Position numbers and translations under genes: made by a program
Origin: Ereboglobus sp. PH5-10
GTDB lineage: Bacteria > Verrucomicrobiota > Verrucomicrobiia > Opitutales > Opitutaceae
Length of the DNA: 64,000 nt
Assembly: GCF_029504735.1 (NCBI RefSeq)
Contig: NZ_JAQFIP010000008.1
Coordinates: 1-64,000 of the forward strand
Reading direction: 5' to 3'
The notes under the pieces: model-generated
Seen by the model: the letters and a program-made list of their open reading frames with translations, nothing else
Told to the model about the DNA's origin: nothing
Database searches by the model: none
Shown here: positions 52,629 through 61,706 of the stretch, one piece after another
Layout: every line of letters starts with the position of its first letter
Position numbering within the stretch: the first letter of the stretch is position 1

Positions 52629-53918
52629 ATGAAATTCCCCCGCGCCGCCGCACGCCTCCTTGTCATTCCGGCCCTGCTATGCGTCCTCGCGACGTCCGCG
52701 TTTTCCGCGCTGCCGAAAACCGGGCGGGCCGGACCCGTCACGTGGAGCAATCCGCTTCTCGAAAAGACGTTCCCGCTGCTCGCCGTCCTCGAAAGCGATC
52801 CCGCCGTCGGCGCCGCGCTCGCCGCGCATCCCGAACTCGCCGCGCTTGCGCAAGCCAAGTTCCGCGCGATCCCGGCCTCCGCCGCGGCGAGCAAGGACGC
52901 GACAACCCTCGACGCCCTCACCGCGCAAATCGACCCGCTCCTCTGGTCCGACGCCGAGATTCAGCAAGTCGCCGAAATCCTCCGCGGCCTCCTCGCCGAC
53001 AGTCCCGCGCTCCGCGCCGCCGTCCGCGACAACCTTCGCCCGAGCGGTCTCTTCGCGCTCCACGAAAAGCTTCCCGACGCCGATTTCCTCGCGCGCGCCT
53101 GGGGTGATGCCGCCGGCATGGTCAACCTCGTCATCAAAACCTACGCGCTCGGAGTTCCGCCCCGCTACGCAAAAATCGACGCGCTCGCCTACGATCCCGC
53201 CTCCGCCTACCACGTCAAAACGACCCGCGAACTTCTCGTGCTCGTGCGCGACGACCCCGAGGCCGCGCGGCTCTTCATCCAGCCCTCGCTCCGTTTCGCG
53301 GTCATGCTCCTGCAAGCGCACCAGCGCGATTATGCCGGACGTTTTGAGCCGTTGCACGCGGGTGAAAACCAGGCCGCATTTGCCCGCGCCGCGAAGATTG
53401 ATTGGACGCGTTACAAGCACACCGCCCTGCTCGTGCTCGGCCACGGCGCGCACATCTCCGGCGTGCCCCTCAGTCCGACGGGCCGCGCCTCGCTCGACGC
53501 CGCCATCCGCCGCTTCCGCGAGGGCGACTCCGCGTTTCTGGTGCTGACCGGCGGCTACGTCTGGCCCTCCGGCACCAATTATTGCGAGGCGGTTGAAATG
53601 AAGCGCGTCGTTGTCCGCGACTTCGGCGTGCCGGAGGAGTGCGTCATCATCGACCCGCACGCCCGCCACACCACCACCAATTACCGCAACACCGCGCGCT
53701 TGTTCATCCGCCTCGGCGCGCCCCTGGACAAAACCATCCGCGTGCTCACCACCGACACGCACGTGAACTACATCGTCAGCCCGCGCTTCCAAAGAAACGC
53801 CAAAAAGGAGCTCGGCTATTCGCCGTTCACGCTCGTCTCCCAAGCCGGCCCGCTCGAACTCATAGGCAGGCTCTCCCCGCTCTCCACCCAAGTCGGCGCC
53901 GACCCGCTCGACCCATGA
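52629..53918 (+). CDS. Exported DUF218 (YdcF/SanA-like) protein
   Basis: 429 residues. A signal peptide (about 1-26) is followed by an N-terminal helical region (~30-250) of unknown role and a C-terminal DUF218 domain (~260-410) with LLVLGHGAHISG, AFLVLTGGYVWPSGTNYCEAVEM (in two blocks), CVIIDPHARHTTTNYRNT (within 20) and VLTTDTHVN. DUF218 proteins include ElyC/SanA envelope factors; biochemistry is largely unknown. It starts 31 bp after the MFS gene and may share its transcript. Confidence 0.85.
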   Translation: MKFPRAAARLLVIPALLCVLATSAFSALPKTGRAGPVTWSNPLLEKTFPLLAVLESDPAVGAALAAHPELAALAQAKFRAIPASAAASKDATTLDALTAQIDPLLWSDAEIQQVAEILRGLLADSPALRAAVRDNLRPSGLFALHEKLPDADFLARAWGDAAGMVNLVIKTYALGVPPRYAKIDALAYDPASAYHVKTTRELLVLVRDDPEAARLFIQPSLRFAVMLLQAHQRDYAGRFEPLHAGENQAAFARAAKIDWTRYKHTALLVLGHGAHISGVPLSPTGRASLDAAIRRFREGDSAFLVLTGGYVWPSGTNYCEAVEMKRVVVRDFGVPEECVIIDPHARHTTTNYRNTARLFIRLGAPLDKTIRVLTTDTHVNYIVSPRFQRNAKKELGYSPFTLVSQAGPLELIGRLSPLSTQVGADPLDP

Positions 53919-53954
53919 CGGTGTTTTGGAAAATTGAAAATGCGCGCCCACCCA

Positions 53955-54180
53955 TCCCCGACGGGGATGCGTCTTTTAGCCCGGGGTTGGTGCGAGGAAC
54001 GAGCGCCTACCCCGGGTGGGATAAAAAAGAAAACACAACCCTGAAAGGGTTGCGTTCGTTGAAAACGCACGGTGCGCAAACAGGCCACAACCCCGTCGGG
54101 GTTGGTTGTAATGCTTATCATTCCCGGGGTAGCTCGCCGCGCTCGCAACCCCGGGCTAAAAGACAGAAGCCCGTTGGGCT
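53955..54180. repeat. Multi-hairpin palindromic element C (same architecture as A and B)
   Basis: Ordered stems: CCCCGACGGGG, AGCCCGGGGTTGG...CCTACCCCGGGT, CAACCCTGAAAGGGTTG, CAACCCCGTCGGGGTTG, TCCCGGGGTAG...CAACCCCGGGCT and AGCCCGTTGGGCT. Sequence differs from A and B, but the CCCGGGG stems, the GCTCGC/GCGAG-type loops and the order of parts are alike. It occupies most of the gap before the next gene. Confidence 0.75.
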
Positions 54181-54212
54181 TCATGCAATGTCAGTTTTTT
54201 AAACCCAATAAC

Positions 54213-55760
54213 ATGAAACCAAAATCCCTCACCTCACTCCTCCGCATTGTCGCGCCCGCCCTCCTCGCCACGGCCCTGTGCCTCCCCGCGACGGCACAAA
54301 CCGTCCATCCGAAGGCGGCGCCCGTGCAGCTCAAACGGATTGGCAAAGTCACCCCGCGCGCATCGGTCGAAGGCGTCAGCCCGCGCATCGGCATCGGCTT
54401 CGAAAAACTCGACCGCAATGTCTTCGATCCGGAAAAAGCCTACGACAAAGTCGGCGCGCTCGGCGTCAAGTGGGTGCGCATCCAGTCCGGCTGGCAGCGC
54501 ACCGAAAAAGTTCGCGGCCAGTATGATTTCGCGTGGCTCGACAGCGTGGTGGACAACCTCATCAAGCGCGGCATGACGCCGTGGATCAACCTCTGCTACG
54601 GCAACGAACTCTACACGCCCGAGGCGAAAAAATATTTCGGCGCCGTCGGCGTGCCGCCCGTGAAAACCGGGGAGGAAAGACGCGCGTGGGCCGCCTACGT
54701 CACGGCCGTCGTCAAGCATTTCAAGGGACGCGTCCAACTCTACGAAATCTGGAACGAACCCAACGCGCTCAACTGTTGGAAAACCGGCGTGAATCCGGCG
54801 GAATACGGCGAGTTTGTGATCGCCACATCGAAGGCGATCCGCGCCGTCGATCCCTCCGCGCAAATCGCGGGCGGTGTCACCTCCGGCTCGCTCAAGCACC
54901 TCGGCTACATGGCCGCCGCGCTCGAAACCGGCATGGCCGCGCACCTCGACATTTTCTCGTATCACTATTACGCGATCACGGAGCTCGGATACAAAAACCG
55001 CTACGACGCCATGCGCGCGCTCGTGCGCGCCCACAACCCCGACATCAAAATGGTGCAGGGCGAGTCCGGCACGCAATCGCGCCCCGACGGACGCGGCGCG
55101 TTGCGCTACCGCGCGTGGACGCCGCAAAACCAGGCCAAGCTGTTGCTGCGACACCTCGTCACCGACATTTCGTTCGATGTCGATTTCACCTCGTATTTCA
55201 CGACCGTTGACATGATCGAGGCACTCGACGGCAAAGTCGGCGAAAAAGCCTCGTATCTGGATTATGGATATTTCGGCGTGCTCGGCGCGGACTTCGACGA
55301 GGACGGCCGCTCCACCGGCGAATACACGCCCAAGCCCTCCTACTACGCGCTGCAAAACCTCTGCTCCGTTTTCACCGACGACGTCACCACGGGAAACATT
55401 GCGCTGCAAATCGTCCCCGGCGAAGGCGCATACGGAAAGGAAGTCGGTTTCGACGATCATCCCCTGCAATATCTCGCATTGGAAAAGTCCAACGGCGCGC
55501 GCGGCTTCCTCTACTGGAACGCGACCGACCTGCTCACGACGAGCTTCGAAAGCGCGACCACGATGATATTCACCGGCCTTCCGAAACCCGTGCGCCTAGT
55601 GGACCTGATCACCGGCGACGTCTATGAAGTGCCCGACGAAATGATGGTCCAATCGCGCTACAAGGGCAATTCCTGGACCCTGAAAAACATCCGCATAACC
55701 GACTACCCGCTGCTGCTGACGTTTGGTGATTTTGTGAAGTTCGAGCCGAGTAAAAAATAA
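54213..55760 (+). CDS. Exported clan-A glycoside hydrolase (GH39/GH5-like)
   Basis: 515 residues. Signal peptide (about 1-28, ending LCLPATA). The TIM-barrel has VKWVRIQSGWQRTE (85-98), WINLCYGNELY, YEIWNEPNALN with acid/base E182, and VQGESGTQSR with nucleophile E284, the two-glutamate retaining pattern of clan GH-A. A beta-rich C-terminal part (~400-515) follows. The exact GH family and substrate are uncertain. The open frame upstream passes through element C and is not coding there; the ATG at 54213 starts the signal peptide. Confidence 0.85.
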   Translation: MKPKSLTSLLRIVAPALLATALCLPATAQTVHPKAAPVQLKRIGKVTPRASVEGVSPRIGIGFEKLDRNVFDPEKAYDKVGALGVKWVRIQSGWQRTEKVRGQYDFAWLDSVVDNLIKRGMTPWINLCYGNELYTPEAKKYFGAVGVPPVKTGEERRAWAAYVTAVVKHFKGRVQLYEIWNEPNALNCWKTGVNPAEYGEFVIATSKAIRAVDPSAQIAGGVTSGSLKHLGYMAAALETGMAAHLDIFSYHYYAITELGYKNRYDAMRALVRAHNPDIKMVQGESGTQSRPDGRGALRYRAWTPQNQAKLLLRHLVTDISFDVDFTSYFTTVDMIEALDGKVGEKASYLDYGYFGVLGADFDEDGRSTGEYTPKPSYYALQNLCSVFTDDVTTGNIALQIVPGEGAYGKEVGFDDHPLQYLALEKSNGARGFLYWNATDLLTTSFESATTMIFTGLPKPVRLVDLITGDVYEVPDEMMVQSRYKGNSWTLKNIRITDYPLLLTFGDFVKFEPSKK

Positions 55761-55770
55761 CCGAAATCGA

Positions 55771-55804
55771 GCCGTAAGGGCGTCGCAAGCGGCGCCCCTA
55801 CGCA
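55771..55804. repeat. Small GTAAGGGCG...CGCCCCTACG hairpin
   Basis: A short imperfect inverted repeat after the hydrolase stop, whose right half matches the end of family G arms. It may be a minimal relic of that family or a transcription end. Confidence 0.55.
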
Positions 55805-55818
55805 TGAAATTTTCGAGG

Positions 55819-56187
55819 TTAAGATTTCCGACGTTGTTTGCGCCTGATGCGGCGTCTTTCGGCTTCCTCAGCGACGTTTTTTTCGTGTTTCGCTTTTTCA
55901 ATTTTGTATCGGCGGATAGCCGCTACAAAAAGACAGAGCCCCATGACAAGCACAGCGGCGCCCATAATTTGCGCGCTGGCGCCTGTCATCAATCCTGCAC
56001 CTCTTTTTCCAGTGAAAGTTTTTGTTCTGATGTCATTGGCGCCACCAGCAATCAAAAGTGTAGCTACAAAAAATAGCCCCCAGTATGAAGTTCTGACAGA
56101 TTTTGGATAAAACCGGCTCAGTAGAAAACCAATCAAGAGAGGCCCGCCTAAAAACACCAAAAAACGCTGTATCGTGCCCCAGTCCAT
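55819..56187 (-). CDS. Small membrane protein of unknown function
   Basis: 122 residues. Three hydrophobic segments (about 9-26, 36-50 and 73-91) and a strongly basic C-terminal tail (RRIRRKQRRKS). No family recognised. It starts 15 bp after the ffh stop on the same strand, so it is probably co-transcribed with ffh. It is less G/C-rich than ffh, which may indicate a recent arrival. The complementary open frames in this interval look like shadows. Confidence 0.7.
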   Translation of the reverse strand: MDWGTIQRFLVFLGGPLLIGFLLSRFYPKSVRTSYWGLFFVATLLIAGGANDIRTKTFTGKRGAGLMTGASAQIMGAAVLVMGLCLFVAAIRRYKIEKAKHEKNVAEEAERRRIRRKQRRKS

Positions 56188-56202
56188 TGGAAAACGGTGT
56201 CC

Positions 56203-57552
56203 TCAAAACCTCGGCATTCCACCACCGCCCTTGGCCTGCATGGCTTGCATCTGGCGCATCATTTTGCGGCCTCCGCCGCCCTTCAGCATCTTCATCATTT
56301 TTTGCATTTGCTGAAATTGTTTCATGAGCTGGTTGACCTCTATGATTTTCACGCCCGCGCCGTTCGCGATGCGCAGGCGGCGGCTGCCGTTCAGGAGCTC
56401 GGGCTTGCGGCGCTCCTGCGGCGTCATCGAGAGAATGATCGCCTCGGTGCGCGCCATTTGTTTCTCGGCGTCGCCGTCTAGTTTGACGCCGTTCATGCCC
56501 GGAAGCATGCCCATGATGCTTTCCATCGAGCCCATTTTTTTGATCTGGCGCATCTGCCCGAGAAAATCCTCCAGGTTGAAGTCGGCCTTGCGGAGTTTCT
56601 CCGCCATCTTTTCCGCCTCCTTCTGGTCGATGTTTTCCTGCGCGCGCTCGACGAGCGAAACCACGTCGCCCATGCCAAGGATGCGCGAGGCAAGGCGGTC
56701 GGGATAAAATATCTCGAAGTTTTCCGTCTTCTCACCGGTGCCGACAAACTTGATCGGCACGCCCGTGATCGACTTGATCGAGAGCGCCGCGCCGCCGCGC
56801 GCGTCGCCGTCGAGCTTGGTGAGGATGAGGCCGGTGAGTTGCAGCGCGTCGTTGAACGCCTTTGCCACGTTGACCGCCTCCTGGCCAAGCGCGCCGTCGG
56901 CGACGAGAAACACCTCGTCGGGTTGCACGCGGGCGCGAAGTTTTTTCACCTCGTCGATCAGCGTCTCGTCAATTTGCAGGCGTCCGGCGGTGTCAAAAAT
57001 AATCGCGTCGCACGTCGCCTCGCGAGCCGCCTCAAGCGCGGCCGCGCCAATGGCGGGAACGTCCTTCGAGTTGCGATCCGCGTAAAACGCGACCTCCTCC
57101 GCCTTCGCCAGAATCTCCAGTTGGTCGATGGCCGCCGGGCGGTAAATATCGCACGCCACAACCATCGGACGGTAGCCGCGTTTTTTGAGCAGTTTCGCGA
57201 GTTTGGCGCTTGATGTCGTTTTGCCCGAGCCGTGCAAGCCGACCATGAGCACCCTCAGCGGACGCGCCGCGGAAAGCTCGGTCGCGCCCTCTCCGAGCAA
57301 GCGCACCAATTCGTCGTTGATAATCTTGACGATTTGCTGGCCTGGCGAGACGCCCTTGAGCACTTCCCGCCCGACGCATTGCTGCTGCACGCGCTCCACG
57401 AATTCGCGCGCGACCTTGAAGTGCACGTCGGCGCCGAGCAGGGCCGCGCGCACTTCCTTGAGCGCCTCGGCCATGTTTTCCTCGGATAGTTTGCCAACCC
57501 CGCGGAGATTGCGGAGCGCCTGCGAAAGTTTGTCTGTGAGCGATTCGAACAT
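56203..57552 (-). CDS. ffh: Signal recognition particle protein Ffh
   Basis: 449 residues. The N domain (1-~88) precedes the GTPase G domain with G1 [11 protein letters not shown] (105-115), [22 protein letters not shown] and the closing loop. The Met-rich M domain (~300-449; [29 protein letters not shown]) binds SRP RNA and signal sequences. It targets inner-membrane proteins co-translationally. The start [18 protein letters not shown] is canonical; five residues upstream were excluded. Confidence 0.97.
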   Translation of the reverse strand: MFESLTDKLSQALRNLRGVGKLSEENMAEALKEVRAALLGADVHFKVAREFVERVQQQCVGREVLKGVSPGQQIVKIINDELVRLLGEGATELSAARPLRVLMVGLHGSGKTTSSAKLAKLLKKRGYRPMVVACDIYRPAAIDQLEILAKAEEVAFYADRNSKDVPAIGAAALEAAREATCDAIIFDTAGRLQIDETLIDEVKKLRARVQPDEVFLVADGALGQEAVNVAKAFNDALQLTGLILTKLDGDARGGAALSIKSITGVPIKFVGTGEKTENFEIFYPDRLASRILGMGDVVSLVERAQENIDQKEAEKMAEKLRKADFNLEDFLGQMRQIKKMGSMESIMGMLPGMNGVKLDGDAEKQMARTEAIILSMTPQERRKPELLNGSRRLRIANGAGVKIIEVNQLMKQFQQMQKMMKMLKGGGGRKMMRQMQAMQAKGGGGMPRF

Positions 57553-57685
57553 GTGAAAAGCGCACAAATGAACTCACGCGCAAACAAATGGCCAGATTTG
57601 TTTGCGGCAAATTGCGAGCCTCGCCGGGCTCAACGGAATGCCGCGCTTTCAAACACGGCGATCCCTGTAGTTGATTTTTGAATAC

Positions 57686-57721
57686 AAAAAAAACACCCGC
57701 GACTGGATTACGGGCGTTTTT
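57686..57721 (-). terminator. Terminator of the cyclophilin gene
   Basis: On the minus strand ACGCCCG pairs with CGGGTGT (one G-T pair) and is followed by TTTTTTTT. It lies 46 bases past the cyclophilin stop and before ffh. Confidence 0.8.
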
Positions 57722-57766
57722 GTCTTGGATTGGGTTTGGGAGCGGCGTCGCGGCCGCATGCGCCGA

Positions 57767-58285
57767 TCACGCGGCGGGCACGATTTCGACACTCGTGAGT
57801 CCGATGCGGTCGATGGGCGTGCTGCGCTCGCCGGTGGGCTGCGTCGGAACGGTGGCGATGCGCTCGAGCACGTCGTCGCCGGCGATGAGTTCGCCAAAGG
57901 CGGTGTATTGCCTGTCGAGGAAACGCGCGTCACCGTGGCAGATGAAGAACTGGCTGCCGGCGGAGTCGGGATGCTGCGAGCGAGCCATCGAGATGACACC
58001 GCGCACGTGCGGCTTGGCGTTAAACTCGGCCTTGATCTGGTAGCCGGGACCGCCCGTGCCGGGCAGGCCGCTTTCGCCGTCCTTGGTATTGGGGCAGCCG
58101 CCCTGAATCATAAAGCCCTTGATGATGCGGTGAAACGCGGTGCCGTTGTAAAAACCCTCGCGCGCGAGTTTCTTGAAATTCTCCACGGTCTTGGGCGCGA
58201 CGTCGGGCCAAAACTTGATGGTCATGTCGCCGTAGGAGGTTTTCAGGATCGCGTGTTCTTCGGGTGCTGTGTTGGTGGTGCTCAT
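57767..58285 (-). CDS. Peptidyl-prolyl cis-trans isomerase (cyclophilin type)
   Basis: 172 residues with no signal peptide, so cytoplasmic. FHRIIKGFMIQGGCP contains the catalytic arginine, SAGSQFFICHGDARFLDRQYTAFGEL (in two blocks) the substrate pocket, though the usual tryptophan near LDRQYTAFG is not evident. It catalyses proline isomerisation in protein folding. The start MSTTNTAPEEHAIL was chosen; the frame upstream extends 67 residues into the divergent leader. Confidence 0.93.
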   Translation of the reverse strand: MSTTNTAPEEHAILKTSYGDMTIKFWPDVAPKTVENFKKLAREGFYNGTAFHRIIKGFMIQGGCPNTKDGESGLPGTGGPGYQIKAEFNAKPHVRGVISMARSQHPDSAGSQFFICHGDARFLDRQYTAFGELIAGDDVLERIATVPTQPTGERSTPIDRIGLTSVEIVPAA

Positions 58286-58440
58286 GTGTAAAAGGCCGAG
58301 AGACTGAAGGACAGAAGGGCTGAAAGGGAAGCAGAAACGGACGGTCAAAATTGATGGAGGTTCGAAAATAAAAATGAACGTCGGCTGGAGATTTTGTTGA
58401 ATGCGGAGCGCGCAGGTTGTTTCCTTGGAGCCATCCCGAA

Positions 58441-59880
58441 ATGTATTTGTTTTTAACAGGCCTGCTCGTCGGTGCGTTCGCGGCATTTTTGTTTTATTGC
58501 CGCGCGCGCCGCGGTGCCGCGCCCGCCGAGGACGACCGGCAGGTGGTTTCGCAGGAAACGCAAATCGTGGTGGATTTCATGCACCACATGGCGGAGGCGA
58601 TGGCGGACAATCCCCGCCGCGAGGCGCTCTATCAGCGCATCGTGCACGCGTCGATTTTGTGCACGGGCGCGCTCAGCGCGTGCATATTTGAAAAAACCGC
58701 GGGCAACATGATGCGCGGCGTGGCGGTGGAGGGGCTATTCCCGCCGCACAAGCCGCTGCCGGACTCGGGCCGGGCGGGAATCATTTCGCGGGCGAAGTTC
58801 ATCGAGCAGGTTTTGAAGTCGGAAACATTTCCCGTCGGCGATGGCGTGGTGGGAAACGTGGCGCAGACCGGCAAGGGGGAGTTGATTCCCGATGCGAAGG
58901 CCGACCCGCGCGTGGTCCGGCATTACGACCCGGCGCTTGAGGTGCGCTCGATCATCGCCGTGCCGGTGACATTTGGAAAACGGTTTTTCGGCGTGCTCGC
59001 GGTAACCAACCCGGCGGGCAGCCATCCGTTCACGCAAACGGATTTTTCACTGGTGCAATCGCTCGCCGAGCAGGCGGCGATCGCGTTGCACACGGTCGAT
59101 TTCATCAACTTCCAACTGGAGAAAAAGCAGCTCGACATGGATCTCTCGCTCGCGAGCAACATCCAGCAAATGCTGCTGCCGCACGGGGTGCCGCAGATCG
59201 ATGGGTTCGACATCGACACGCGTTACTCGCCCGCGCAAAAAGTGGGCGGCGATTTTTACGACTTGTTTGTGCTGTCCGAAACGAAGCTCGGCGTGGCGGT
59301 GGGCGATGTTTCGGGCAAGGGCGTCGCGGCATCGCTGCTGATGGCGATTTGTCGCACCAACCTGCGCCAGATCGCGCCGCGGTTCGAGTCGCCCGCGCGC
59401 GTGCTCGTGGAGCTCAACCACGTGCTGTCCGAGGACATCCAGCAGGGGCTCTACATCACGATGGTGTTTGCGATCATCGACACGGAATACAACGAGGTCA
59501 CGTTTGCGCGCGCGGGGCACGAGCTGCCGTTTTTCGCGCGCGAGGATCGCGCGGACAAACACTTCAAGGGCGAGTTTATCGGCTCAGAGGGAATGCCCAT
59601 CGGCATGGTGGAGGAGATGATTTTCGCCGAGATCATAAAGGACCGGCACGAACCGCTGATGCGCGGCGAGTCGCTCGTGCTCTACACCGACGGGATCACG
59701 GAAATGCCAAACGAAGACGGGAAGGAATTTTCCGGCGCGCGGCTCATGGACGCCGTCCGCGCATCGCGCAAGGGCAGCGCGAAGGAAATCAACGACCACG
59801 TGCTCGAAAGCGTGTCGCGCTTTGCCGGCCCGGAAAAGCAGCGCGACGATTACACGCTGGTGACGATCAAGCGCGTTTGA
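58441..59880 (+). CDS. Membrane-anchored GAF-PP2C (RsbU-like) serine phosphatase
   Basis: 479 residues. An N-terminal helix (YLFLTGLLVGAFAAFLFYC, 2-20) anchors it. A GAF domain (~45-215) contains GDGVVGNVAQTGKGE and a RSIIAVPV strand. The PP2C/SpoIIE domain (~240-479) has YSPAQKVGGDFYDLF, GVAVGDVSGKGVAASLLMA, FARAGHELPFF and LVLYTDGITE, with metal-binding aspartates present. Such enzymes dephosphorylate anti-sigma antagonists in partner switching. No anti-sigma or STAS gene adjoins. A TTG start eight codons upstream is possible. Confidence 0.92.
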   Translation: MYLFLTGLLVGAFAAFLFYCRARRGAAPAEDDRQVVSQETQIVVDFMHHMAEAMADNPRREALYQRIVHASILCTGALSACIFEKTAGNMMRGVAVEGLFPPHKPLPDSGRAGIISRAKFIEQVLKSETFPVGDGVVGNVAQTGKGELIPDAKADPRVVRHYDPALEVRSIIAVPVTFGKRFFGVLAVTNPAGSHPFTQTDFSLVQSLAEQAAIALHTVDFINFQLEKKQLDMDLSLASNIQQMLLPHGVPQIDGFDIDTRYSPAQKVGGDFYDLFVLSETKLGVAVGDVSGKGVAASLLMAICRTNLRQIAPRFESPARVLVELNHVLSEDIQQGLYITMVFAIIDTEYNEVTFARAGHELPFFAREDRADKHFKGEFIGSEGMPIGMVEEMIFAEIIKDRHEPLMRGESLVLYTDGITEMPNEDGKEFSGARLMDAVRASRKGSAKEINDHVLESVSRFAGPEKQRDDYTLVTIKRV

Positions 59881-59931
59881 GCCGCGCACATGGCGTCCCT
59901 TGCCAACAGCGAACCCGCGGCGCAAAACAAA

Positions 59932-61125
59932 TCACGGCAACGCCGCGGCGCCCGGAAAGCAGATGCGCTCCACGGCCTCGTTGAAGTCGGCCGCGCCTTG
60001 AAGAATCTCTATCTCGAGCCGCAGGTAATAGATCGGCACGGGGCACGGCATGCCGGGATCGATGCGCACGGCGTCCTTCTCGGTGGTCACGATAAACTCC
60101 ACTTTTTTCTCGATCGCCTCTTTGAAGATCGATTCGAAATCCGATTTCTTAAACCGGTAATGATCGAGAAACCGGCGCGTGAAAACAATCGAGCCGCCGA
60201 GATCGCGAACAAACTTCTCGAAACTCTCCGGCACCGCGATTCCCGAAAACGTGCCCACTCGCTTGCCTTTCAGAAAATCAAGCGGCTGCTTCTCATCGGC
60301 TCCGGCGCCGAAGCGTTGCAAATACTGCGGGCGGTGCGCGCACTCGATAATGTCGGCGTGCGGATTGTGTTTTTTGATAAGCTCCTCCAGCTCCAGGTCG
60401 CGCTGGCCGTTGGACTTCGTGAGGAAAACGTAGCTCGCGCGCTTGATGTGCTTGATCGGCTCGCGCAGGATTCCGCGCGGCAGCAGGTTGCCATTGCCGA
60501 ACGGGTTGGTCTTGTCAACGAGCAGCAGATTGAGCCGGCCCTTGAGCGGCAGGTATTGGAAACCGTCGTCGAGCACGAGCGTGTCGCAGCCGAATTTCTT
60601 GATCGCATACATGCCGGCTTTCACGCGGTTTTTGTCCACGAGCACGAGCACGCCCGGCAGGTTTCGAGCGAGCATGTAAGGCTCGTCGCCCGCGTGCTCC
60701 GAGTCGAGCAGCACGGTCTTGCCGTCGCTCACGATGCGCGGCGGCGGCTCCGCGGCGTGCGTAATCCAGTTGAGCCACTTGCGCCAAAACGGGGGCGACT
60801 TGCTCTTGTAGCCGCGGCTGAGGATGGCGACCTTGCGCCCGCGATCGCGAAGCGCCGCGGCGAATTTTTCCACCACGGGCGTCTTGCCCGTGCCGCCCAC
60901 CGTGAGGTTTCCCACCACCACGACGAGGCACCCGAGCGGCTGATCGTGAAAAATGCGCCTCCGGTAAAGCCAGTAGCGCGCCTGCACAATCCCGCTGAAC
61001 ATGAACGACAGCACCTGCAAGAATCCCGCGAACAATGTCGCCGCCGTCCCCTCCGCGCGCCCGAAGATCACATCGATGGCGAAAGCTTCGAAGCTGCGGA
61101 TTTTTCTTTGAAACCAGGAGGACAT
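59932..61125 (-). CDS. lpxK: Tetraacyldisaccharide 4'-kinase
   Basis: 397 residues. It phosphorylates the 4' position of the lipid A disaccharide at the inner membrane. An N-terminal hydrophobic helix (~28-46), P-loop [15 protein letters not shown] (72-86), [17 protein letters not shown] and [11 protein letters not shown] match the family. It is somewhat longer than E. coli LpxK (328 residues), with inserted segments around 105-130. Together with lptE and the LptF/G gene it confirms an LPS-bearing outer membrane. Confidence 0.94.
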   Translation of the reverse strand: MSSWFQRKIRSFEAFAIDVIFGRAEGTAATLFAGFLQVLSFMFSGIVQARYWLYRRRIFHDQPLGCLVVVVGNLTVGGTGKTPVVEKFAAALRDRGRKVAILSRGYKSKSPPFWRKWLNWITHAAEPPPRIVSDGKTVLLDSEHAGDEPYMLARNLPGVLVLVDKNRVKAGMYAIKKFGCDTLVLDDGFQYLPLKGRLNLLLVDKTNPFGNGNLLPRGILREPIKHIKRASYVFLTKSNGQRDLELEELIKKHNPHADIIECAHRPQYLQRFGAGADEKQPLDFLKGKRVGTFSGIAVPESFEKFVRDLGGSIVFTRRFLDHYRFKKSDFESIFKEAIEKKVEFIVTTEKDAVRIDPGMPCPVPIYYLRLEIEILQGAADFNEAVERICFPGAAALP

Positions 61126-61238
61126 TTGCGGTGCGGGCTTTTACAAAAGGCGTGGATCGTTGCGGTTGGGATTGAGTATTGACGATGAGGGCGGTGTGGC
61201 GTTCGTTGGCAGACTTCTATCACGAAGTTGATCCAACC

Positions 61239-61604
61239 ATGCAACTCAATCTCGTAAAATCCAAAATTCATCGTGCCGAAGTCACCGACATGAGCCTCAA
61301 CTACGAGGGCAGCCTTGCCATCGACATCGAGCTCATGGAAATGGTCGGCCTGCGCCATTACGAAAAAATCCTCGTGAGCAACCTCGCCAACGGCGAACGC
61401 TTCGAAACCTACGCCATCCCCGCCCCCGCCGGTTCGCGCATCTTCAGCCTCAACGGCGCGACCGCCCACCTCGGCAAGCGCGGCGACCTCATCACGATCA
61501 TGAACTTCGCCTTTGTTGACGAAAAGGAGGCCGAAAACTGGAAGCCGCAAGTGCTCCTCCTCTCCGAGGCGAACAAGAAAATCGTGAAACTTTCCCACAA
61601 GTGA
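61239..61604 (+). CDS. panD: Aspartate 1-decarboxylase (pyruvoyl enzyme)
   Basis: 121 residues. It makes beta-alanine for pantothenate and CoA. The self-processing site is Gly24-Ser25 (NYEGSLAID), giving the pyruvoyl group on Ser25; K9, R54, T57, Y58 and N72 correspond in number to the E. coli active-site residues. All are present, so activity is expected. The ATG at 61239 gives the canonical length; 20 residues upstream in the frame were excluded. Confidence 0.96.
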   Translation: MQLNLVKSKIHRAEVTDMSLNYEGSLAIDIELMEMVGLRHYEKILVSNLANGERFETYAIPAPAGSRIFSLNGATAHLGKRGDLITIMNFAFVDEKEAENWKPQVLLLSEANKKIVKLSHK

Positions 61605-61670
61605 CGCGCGGCGGCCTGAAAAACGCCAAGATTCAACCTAACGCACACCCGTGCAAAAAAATTTCAATCA

Positions 61671-61700
61671 ATCGAAAATCCAAAATCGAAAATCGAAAAT
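61671..61700 (+). repeat. A-rich tandem repeat in the leader of the class V aminotransferase
   Basis: AATCGAAAATC, CAAAATCGAAAATCGAAAAT: units of about ten bases repeated three times just before the start codon at 61707, where a Shine-Dalgarno would be expected. A similar CCAAAATCCAAAATTTCA run precedes the ABC ATPase at 39088. Confidence 0.75.
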
Positions 61701-61706
61701 TTCCTC

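Noticed and set aside
54072-54212. N-terminal extension of the clan-A hydrolase
   Set aside because: The frame is open through palindromic element C by chance; a good signal peptide begins at 54213.
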